Part shown: positions 1 through 5,734 of the stretch, one piece after another
Layout of the letters: each line of letters opens with the position of its first letter
How positions within the stretch are numbered: position 1 is the stretch's first letter
Source: Rikenellaceae bacterium
GTDB lineage: Bacteria > Bacteroidota > Bacteroidia > Bacteroidales > UBA932
Assembly: GCA_900769735.1 (NCBI GenBank)
Contig: CAAGHY010000141.1
Coordinates: forward strand, 1 to 9,721
Direction of reading: 5' to 3'
DNA length: 9,721 bases
Position numbers and translations under genes: made by a program
Notes under the pieces: model-generated
The model's database searches: none
What the model was told of the DNA's origin: nothing
The model's input: the letters and a program-made list of their open reading frames with translations, nothing else

Positions 1-1002
1 AAAGAGGCAAAGAGAATTGTAATCAATACTATCCAGAGAACTGCTCCTGAGACTGCAATTGAGAATGCTGTTACTGTATTCCATATTGAGTCGGATGAGA
101 TCAAAGGAAGAATCATTGGTAGAGAGGGTAGAAATATACGTGCATTGGAGGCTGCTACAGGTGTTGAGATTGTTGTGGATGATACTCCTGAGGCAATTCT
201 CCTTTCAGCATTTGACCCTGTAAGAAGGGAGGTTGCAAGACTTGCACTTCACCAGCTTGTTACTGATGGCCGTATCCACCCTGCAAGAATTGAGGAGGTT
301 GTGGCTAAAGTACAGAAACAGCTTGAGGAGGAGATTCTTGAGACCGGTAAGAGAACTTGTATTGATTTGGGTATCCACGGCCTTCACATCGAGCTTATCA
401 AGCTTATAGGTAGAATGAAATACCGTTCATCATACGGTCAGAACCTTTTGCAGCACGCACGTGAGGTTGCCAATATCTGTGCTACTATGGCTTCAGAGCT
501 TGGTCTTAACCCTAAAGCTGCAAAAAGAGCGGGTCTGTTGCACGATATAGGTAAAGTATCAGATGAGGATCCTGAGTTACCACACGCAATTCTAGGTATG
601 AAACTGGCTGAGAAATACAAGGAGAAACCTGAAATCTGCAACGCAATCGGTTCTCACCACGAGGAGGTGGAGATGACATCATTGCTTTCACCGCTTGTAC
701 TTGTAGGTGACGCCATTTCAGGTGCAAGACCTGGTGCAAGACGTGAGGTAATTGAGTCTTATATCAAGAGACTGCAGGATATGGAGAACATTGCATTGTC
801 ATACCCTGGCGTAACCAAAACTTATGCTATTCAGGCAGGTAGGGAGCTACGTGTTATTGTAGGCAGCGAGCAGGTGACAGACCAGCAGGCAGAGCAGCTT
901 TCAATTGACATTGCAAAGAAAATCCAGGATGAGATGGTATACCCTGGACAGGTAAAAATTACAGTTATCAGAGAAACAAGATCAGTAAGTTTTGCAAAAT
1001 AG
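1..1002 (+). CDS. rny: Ribonuclease Y, 3' part (5' end outside the window)
   Basis: Endoribonuclease that starts mRNA decay; family members are anchored to the inner membrane by an N-terminal helix. The reading frame is open from base 1, so 333 codons are visible of a protein that is usually about 510-520 residues; the transmembrane helix and most of the coiled coil lie upstream. Visible are a KH RNA-binding domain with GRIIGREGRNIR (bases 106-141) and an HD metal-dependent phosphohydrolase domain. Its signature HDIGK begins at base 541, with a further histidine pair in GSHHEE near base 655. The C-terminal end YPGQVKITVIRETR is typical of the family. The TTG at base 145 is an internal leucine codon and not the start, because KH-domain sequence lies upstream of it in the same frame. 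I see no hairpin terminator directly after the stop. Identification is secure. Confidence 0.96.
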   Translation, partial: KEAKRIVINTIQRTAPETAIENAVTVFHIESDEIKGRIIGREGRNIRALEAATGVEIVVDDTPEAILLSAFDPVRREVARLALHQLVTDGRIHPARIEEVVAKVQKQLEEEILETGKRTCIDLGIHGLHIELIKLIGRMKYRSSYGQNLLQHAREVANICATMASELGLNPKAAKRAGLLHDIGKVSDEDPELPHAILGMKLAEKYKEKPEICNAIGSHHEEVEMTSLLSPLVLVGDAISGARPGARREVIESYIKRLQDMENIALSYPGVTKTYAIQAGRELRVIVGSEQVTDQQAEQLSIDIAKKIQDEMVYPGQVKITVIRETRSVSFAK

Positions 1003-1151
1003 TTTGCAATAATTACACTGTCCTTGAATATTAAAGATGGCATAAAGGTTGTAAAAATACAGCACACACCCGTAAAATCATCATTTTAACCATAATAATT
1101 AGGTGAATTTACGTACAGTATGCAATTGGTATTAAGTACACTTTTATGCCA

Positions 1152-1188
1152 TTTTTGTAGTTTTTTAGCACAATTCTATCTATATTTG
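1152..1188 (+). promoter_or_regulatory. Bacteroidota-type promoter for the transporter operon
   Basis: TATATTTG at 1181-1188 matches the Bacteroidota -7 consensus TAnnTTTG exactly. A TTTTTG run at 1152-1157 could serve as the -33 element, although its 23-nt spacing is a little longer than the usual 19-21. The expected transcription start is a few bases after 1188, giving a leader of about 20-25 nt before the ATG at 1219, which has no clear Shine-Dalgarno sequence. The remainder of the gap from 1003 is A/T-rich, with no terminator or gene that I can see. Confidence 0.7.
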
Positions 1189-1218
1189 CAGTTCATTTCT
1201 TAACAGAAACTTAACTTT

Positions 1219-2166
1219 ATGAAAGAACAGTTGGAAGCACTTAACGCCCTTACCATCAACTTTGGTGAAGGCGGTATGAAGATAGTGAACATAATCCTTG
1301 CATTTATAATGTTTGGAGTGGCATTGGGAATAAAGATGGATACCTTCAAAGAGGTATTTACCAAGCCTAAAGCGGTAATAGTTGGCGTTTTGTTGCAATG
1401 GATAGGATTACCCGCAGTAACATTTGCAGTGGCATTGGCCCTTTCTCCGCTTATCACTCCAATGGTGGCACTTGGAATGATACTTGTTGCATCCTGCCCT
1501 GGAGGAAACATCTCCAACTTTATGACCTCCCTTTCTAAAGGAAACATAGAACTTTCTGTAACTCTCAGTGCAATCAGTACAGCTTTTGCACCATTTGTTA
1601 CCCCTCTCAACTTCTTCTTCTGGGGTTCTATGTACAGCCAGATAATAAGTATGAACAGCGATATTCCAAGACTGGTAATCCCGTTCTTCCCTATGCTTGA
1701 ACAGATTCTGCTCCTTATGGGTGTTCCTATTATAATTGGTATACTTTGCGCAAGATTCTGTCCTGCTTTCACAAAGAAAATTTCAAAACCGACACAATAT
1801 CTGTCAATCCTGCTGTTCCTGGTAATGGTAATTGCATCATTCTCACAGAACTTCAAATTGTTCATCACCCACTTGCATTACATCTGCATCATTGTGTTTA
1901 TCCACAACGCTTGTGCTCTGGCAACCGGATATTTTGGAGCTGCAGCTGCAAAATTGCCTTTCAAAGAGCGTAAAACATTAACTTTGGAGGTTGGAATACA
2001 GAACAGCGGACTTGGTTTGATATTGTTGTTCAACCAAAATATATTTCCACCGGAGATCTGGCACGGCCATTATGGCGGTATGCTTATGATTACTGCCTGG
2101 TGGGGAATATGGCACATCATATCGGGACTGACAGTTTCTACACTGTTCAAACGAGTAAAAGAATAA
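1219..2166 (+). CDS. BASS-family (bile acid:sodium symporter-like) transporter
   Basis: Inner-membrane secondary transporter that probably couples sodium entry to uptake of an organic anion; the substrate cannot be read from sequence. It has 315 residues, close to bacterial ASBT homologues, and is hydrophobic throughout, with about 9-10 predicted helices. Family motifs are present: CPGGNISN (residues 93-100) and EVGIQNSGLG (257-266). E257 and Q261 fall where the bacterial ASBT structures place sodium ligands; Q60 in LLQW and N100 also fit sodium-site positions, as do the serines around 113-120. It is the first gene of a three-gene operon: the next ATG follows 3 nt after its stop. Family members move bile acids, keto acids, pantoate and other compounds, so a bile-acid role must not be assumed. 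The ATG at 1219 sits about 30 nt after a good -7 box, which supports this start. Confidence 0.9.
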   Translation: MKEQLEALNALTINFGEGGMKIVNIILAFIMFGVALGIKMDTFKEVFTKPKAVIVGVLLQWIGLPAVTFAVALALSPLITPMVALGMILVASCPGGNISNFMTSLSKGNIELSVTLSAISTAFAPFVTPLNFFFWGSMYSQIISMNSDIPRLVIPFFPMLEQILLLMGVPIIIGILCARFCPAFTKKISKPTQYLSILLFLVMVIASFSQNFKLFITHLHYICIIVFIHNACALATGYFGAAAAKLPFKERKTLTLEVGIQNSGLGLILLFNQNIFPPEIWHGHYGGMLMITAWWGIWHIISGLTVSTLFKRVKE

Positions 2167-2169
2167 TTT

Positions 2170-3495
2170 ATGGGTAAGAAAATCCAGGACTACGACGGCC
2201 TGTATGCATTTTTGAGACATTATGTGGACTTTATCCTCAAGATGTCATACAGGGAGGTAAACTATAACGGAACAGAAAAAGTTCCACAGGACGGTGCTGT
2301 AATATATGCACCAAACCACACAAATGCGCTTATGGATGCATTGCTTATTCTGGCAATGGACCGTAAGCCTAAAGTGTTTGTAGCACGAGCAGATATCTTC
2401 AAGAACCCCACTTTGGCAAAAATTTTCACTTTCCTTAAGATTATGCCAATTATGCGTATGCGTGACGGCATAAGCGAGGTTAAGAAAAATGACAAAACCA
2501 TTGAAAAATCTGTAGATGTACTTAGGGACAAAGTGCCTTTCTGTATTTTCCCTGAAGGACAGCACCAGGCAAAACACTCTGCACAACCACTTTCCAAAGG
2601 TATTTTCAGAATTGCATTCCAGGCTCAGGAACTGATGCCTGATATGCCGCTCTACATAGTACCTGTAGGCTTGCAGTACGGAAATTTCTTCCGCTTCCGC
2701 TCAACAATAAACGTTAATATTGGAGACCCTATCAACGTTAAGGAATTCCTGGATAACAACAGTTCAATGACTCCTCAGGAGCAGATGAACAAGATTAAGG
2801 ATGTATTGGCAGAGAGGATGAAATCCCTTATAATGTACATCCCTAATGATGAGAACTACGAGGCTACATATGAGATTTGTGCGGCAAGTATGAGACCTCA
2901 GAGAAAGAGGTTACTTGCAAGCATTCCTAAAGGGAGCATAAATCCAAAGCTTGCACAGTTCAAAGCCAACAACATAACCTGCAGCACTGTAGCAAAACTG
3001 AAAGAAGAGGAGCCTGAAACAGCAGCAAAACTGCTCAAACTGGGAAAAGAGGCATACAAGATGCGTACAAAACAGAACATCAGCCTCTCTTCTCTTACCA
3101 GCAGATTCCCTTACTGGGTCAGATTCCTCAGATTCCTGCTGTTCCTGGTTACAATTCCATATTGTGTAACAGCATCAATACTTGCATTGCCTTGCGTACT
3201 GTTGTGCAAGATGGCATTCCGTCTCCTTAAAGACTACGCCTTCAGAAACTCAATCCGCTTCCTGGTAAACCTTGTAATATGGCCAATACTGTTAGTGATT
3301 TATACATCAGTAGCATTTGCAACAATGCCTTGGGAACTGGCACTTCCTGCCACATTCCTGTTTGTACCGGCTCCAATTGTTGCCCAGGAGATGTGGAGAT
3401 TGTTCAGACTTGAAGTTTCAGACATAAAACTGTTGCTTGACAAGAAATTGCGCAACAAATACAAACAGATACAGAAAATCATTTTAAGCAGATAA
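2170..3495 (+). CDS. PlsC-type glycerolipid acyltransferase with C-terminal membrane helices
   Basis: Predicted membrane-bound 1-acyl-glycerol-3-phosphate acyltransferase or related LPLAT enzyme, moving a fatty acyl group to a glycerolipid or similar alcohol. The N-terminal half (about residues 20-220) carries the LPLAT blocks: NHTNALMD with H50 and D56, a block around RADIFKNP (73-80), FPEG (127-130), and YIVPVG (162-167). The catalytic pair is spaced HX5D rather than the common HX4D, as I recall for the GPT1-like LPLAT subgroup. The C-terminal half holds a charged linker and then about three or four hydrophobic stretches (318-347, 362-384, 389-404), which plain PlsC proteins of about 240 residues lack. 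Total length is 441. It lies 3 nt after the transporter and 3 nt before the barrel gene, so the three are surely cotranscribed. The exact substrate is unknown; a housekeeping PlsC role is less likely given the layout. Confidence 0.86.
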   Translation: MGKKIQDYDGLYAFLRHYVDFILKMSYREVNYNGTEKVPQDGAVIYAPNHTNALMDALLILAMDRKPKVFVARADIFKNPTLAKIFTFLKIMPIMRMRDGISEVKKNDKTIEKSVDVLRDKVPFCIFPEGQHQAKHSAQPLSKGIFRIAFQAQELMPDMPLYIVPVGLQYGNFFRFRSTINVNIGDPINVKEFLDNNSSMTPQEQMNKIKDVLAERMKSLIMYIPNDENYEATYEICAASMRPQRKRLLASIPKGSINPKLAQFKANNITCSTVAKLKEEEPETAAKLLKLGKEAYKMRTKQNISLSSLTSRFPYWVRFLRFLLFLVTIPYCVTASILALPCVLLCKMAFRLLKDYAFRNSIRFLVNLVIWPILLVIYTSVAFATMPWELALPATFLFVPAPIVAQEMWRLFRLEVSDIKLLLDKKLRNKYKQIQKIILSR

Positions 3496-3498
3496 CCT

Positions 3499-4887
3499 AT
3501 GAAAACCAGAGTATTCATCACATTGCTTATTGCAACCCTTTTCTCGGCAAACCTGTTTGCACAGCAGGAGAAAAAGGAGATTACCAAAACAGGCTACAAC
3601 TTTGGTCCCCTACCCGCTGTAGCGTTTGACGCTGACAAAGGCTTCCAGCTTGGAGCACTGCTTAACATTTATGACTTTGGTGACGGCACTGTTTATCCCA
3701 ACACCCGCCAGCAGTGGTATTTTGAGGCTTCATTCTTCACAAAAGGCTCACAACTGTTTGTAGTGTCATATGACAGCAAATTCCTTATCCCTGGAGTGCG
3801 CTTCTCAACCGCATTGGCAGTAACCAATGACAAAGCAATGGACTTCTACGGCTTCAACGGCTACCAGTCATACTATGACTACGAGAAAGTTCAGGCAGGA
3901 AAAGACGGTGACTCATACCTTTACACCCCAATGTACCGCACGAACCGCCTTGCAGCACTATTCAAGACCGATTTCATAGGCAACATCTGGGACAACAAAC
4001 TTTTCTGGGAGGCAGGTTACCACTTGAGCCACTTCAAACAAGGTGCAATAAACCGTGAGAAAATAAACAAGAACAAGGATGAGAACCAGCTTTATCCCGA
4101 TAGCGAACCAACTTTGTATGAGATGTACCGTGAATGGGGAATTATTCCCGATAATGTAGCAGACGGTGGAACCAACAGTACAATCAGACTTGGACTTTTG
4201 TACGATACACGAGACAAAGAGGGTGCGCCATCAAAAGGTATCTGGGCAGAGGCACACGCAACCATTGCTCCAAAATGGTTGGGAACAACAAATCCTTACT
4301 ACAAATACTCCGCAACCTGGCGCCACTACATTCCAATTGTAGACAATGACATCCTTACATTTGCCTACAGACTGAACTACCAGGGAACATTCGGCAAAAG
4401 CGCACCATACTACGTGCTTCCATACATCACCACAATGGGACAATCATACGACAGGGACGGTATGGGCGGTTTCCGCACAATACGCGGTATTATGAGAAAC
4501 AGGGTTCAGGGCTTGGATATGGCATCATACAATGCTGAGTTAAGATGGAGATTTGTATCATTCACCTTTGCCAACCAGAACATACAGTTTGGCTTGAACT
4601 GCTTCTCAGACGGTACAATGGTAACAAAAGCATACGATATGTCTTTCAACCGCTCAGTATCAGAGTTCAAAAACGGAGATGAATACAATAAAGTATTGGG
4701 CCAGTACAACAGCTATATGGCTCAAGGACTTTCTAAAGACCGTCCTCACGTAACCCTTGGAGGTGGTTTCAGATTCATTATGAACCAGAACTTCATTGTA
4801 TGCCTTGAGTACGGAAAGCCTGTAGGCAAATACAGCAAACAGGACGGAAACGGAGCATTCTACATCAACACAGGATACTTGTTCTAG
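3499..4887 (+). CDS. Outer-membrane beta-barrel, bacterial surface antigen (BamA/TamA-like) type without POTRA
   Basis: Predicted outer-membrane protein of 462 residues. It starts with a signal peptide (residues 1-21, likely cut after LFA before QQ) and ends in aromatic-rich strand GAFYINTGYLF, with the terminal phenylalanine that the BAM complex recognises. Omp85-family marks are LGLLYDTRD (231-239) followed by P..G.W (P244, G247, W249), and GGFRTIRG (323-330), matching the conserved (V/I)RG of the barrel's inner lid loop. There is no room for POTRA domains, because barrel-like sequence starts near residue 35. It may be a stand-alone 16-strand-like barrel and probably not a general assembly factor. 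Last gene of the operon; a terminator follows 20 nt after the stop. The role might be export or import of something made or used by the two upstream gene products, which is inference only. Confidence 0.8.
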   Translation: MKTRVFITLLIATLFSANLFAQQEKKEITKTGYNFGPLPAVAFDADKGFQLGALLNIYDFGDGTVYPNTRQQWYFEASFFTKGSQLFVVSYDSKFLIPGVRFSTALAVTNDKAMDFYGFNGYQSYYDYEKVQAGKDGDSYLYTPMYRTNRLAALFKTDFIGNIWDNKLFWEAGYHLSHFKQGAINREKINKNKDENQLYPDSEPTLYEMYREWGIIPDNVADGGTNSTIRLGLLYDTRDKEGAPSKGIWAEAHATIAPKWLGTTNPYYKYSATWRHYIPIVDNDILTFAYRLNYQGTFGKSAPYYVLPYITTMGQSYDRDGMGGFRTIRGIMRNRVQGLDMASYNAELRWRFVSFTFANQNIQFGLNCFSDGTMVTKAYDMSFNRSVSEFKNGDEYNKVLGQYNSYMAQGLSKDRPHVTLGGGFRFIMNQNFIVCLEYGKPVGKYSKQDGNGAFYINTGYLF

Positions 4888-4907
4888 CAGAACATACATA
4901 AAACAGA

Positions 4908-4947
4908 AGAGGCCTGAGCTCAATCTCTTTGCTCAGGCCTCTTTTTT
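4908..4947 (+). terminator. Strong intrinsic terminator, probably bidirectional
   Basis: Perfect 12-bp stem: AGAGGCCTGAGC (4908-4919) pairs with GCTCAGGCCTCT (4931-4942) around an 11-nt loop, followed by a run of T (4942-4947). It ends the transporter-acyltransferase-barrel operon. The minus-strand gene ends at 4950, just beyond it; read on that strand the same stem is followed by a weaker T-rich stretch (TCTGTTTT), so it likely terminates both convergent transcripts. Confidence 0.93.
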
Positions 4948-4949
4948 GT

Positions 4950-5615
4950 CTAACACCTTCTTTTCTTCAAGAAAAGGATTACCGCATAAGCCAATGGAGT
5001 ACCAAAGAATGTTTCAATTGCAAGCTTCATAAGGTACTGTGAAATAATCATAAGCAACAGGTCTCTTGTTGTAAGTACCCCCAAGAATGCAATAAGGACA
5101 AACGGTACAGTATCAAAGATGTAACCGATGATTGAACTTCCAATGGTCCTTACCCACAGACGTCTGCCCTTGGTCTTCTTCTTTATCTTATCCATCAGCC
5201 AGGCATTTGAAAGTTCACCCAAAAGGAAACCGGTAAGTGATCCCACTACAATGCGGGGAACATAATTGAACACCGTATCATAAGCATCAGCTGTAGGATC
5301 CAGATACTCAGGTGAAGGCAACCATACACCAATCTGGGTACAAACCACAACAAAAATATTGCAGAGGAATGCAAGGAATATTGTCTTGCGCGCTACTTTG
5401 TAGCCCCATATCTCTGTAAGGACATCTCCAAGCATATAAGCAAGAGGGAAAGTGATTGTGCCGGCATCAAAATAGAAAAGTCCAAAGAAACCTATGACCT
5501 TCACCGCCATAAGATTTGACACCACATAGCACATTACAAAAAGAACCGTAACAATAACATAAGGCGAAAGCTCGCCAGTTCGGTTTTTGAAAGGGTTTTC
5601 CGATACCTTGTCCAT
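4950..5615 (-). CDS. YhhQ/VUT-family queuosine-precursor transporter
   Basis: Inner-membrane transporter of 221 residues in the VUT_1 (formerly DUF165) family, whose characterised members (E. coli YhhQ) import the queuosine precursors preQ0/preQ1 for tRNA wobble-base modification. About six hydrophobic segments are visible. Family signatures are SNLMAVKV (33-40), the acidic GDVLTEIWGY (63-72) and FLLGELSN (130-137). A short basic loop KIKKKTKGRR (143-152) probably faces the cytoplasm. The gene is transcribed alone, convergent with the barrel gene and divergent from the aminopeptidase. The leader predicted from its promoter is only about 15 nt, so there is no room for a preQ1 riboswitch. Family assignment is firm. 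The exact substrate (preQ0, preQ1 or queuine) is open, and I see no queuosine synthesis gene in the window that would decide it. Confidence 0.9.
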   Translation of the reverse strand: MDKVSENPFKNRTGELSPYVIVTVLFVMCYVVSNLMAVKVIGFFGLFYFDAGTITFPLAYMLGDVLTEIWGYKVARKTIFLAFLCNIFVVVCTQIGVWLPSPEYLDPTADAYDTVFNYVPRIVVGSLTGFLLGELSNAWLMDKIKKKTKGRRLWVRTIGSSIIGYIFDTVPFVLIAFLGVLTTRDLLLMIISQYLMKLAIETFFGTPLAYAVILFLKKRRC

Positions 5616-5637
5616 AATTTTAAGAATTAATCTGCCG

Positions 5638-5669
5638 CGAAAGTAGATATTAGCCGGAAATCCTGCAAA
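5638..5669 (-). promoter_or_regulatory. Promoter for the YhhQ-type transporter gene
   Basis: Read on the minus strand, TTTG (5669-5666) is followed after 20 nt by TACTTTCG (5645-5638). This is one mismatch from TAnnTTTG, at the standard Bacteroidota spacing. Transcription would start near 5630, giving a leader of about 15 nt before the ATG at 5615. Confidence 0.75.
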
Positions 5670-5674
5670 TTTTC

Positions 5675-5708
5675 TTGTCCGTACAGAAAAGAGAATTTAG
5701 TAACTTTG
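5675..5708 (+). promoter_or_regulatory. Promoter for the M1 aminopeptidase gene
   Basis: TAACTTTG at 5701-5708 is an exact match to the Bacteroidota -7 box. The nearest -33-like sequence is TTG at 5675-5677, spaced 23 nt, which is long. The -33 region sits about 6 bases from the -33 element of the divergent promoter, so the two polymerase sites are back to back. The leader before ATG 5735 would be about 20 nt and is A-rich instead of having a Shine-Dalgarno sequence. Confidence 0.72.
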
Positions 5709-5734
5709 GGTAGAATAAACTGAAAAAGATTTAT

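Noticed and set aside
1200..1868. 222-codon open frame on the minus strand
   Set aside because: Antisense to the transporter gene, which has clear family motifs; the translation is a repetitive mirror of hydrophobic codons.
1219..2166. Naming the BASS protein a bile-acid importer
   Set aside because: The family includes transporters for many organic anions, and the sodium-site residues do not tell the substrate.
5616..5637. PreQ1 riboswitch in front of the YhhQ-type gene
   Set aside because: The predicted leader is only about 15 nt and has no pseudoknot-like sequence, so there is no space for an aptamer.
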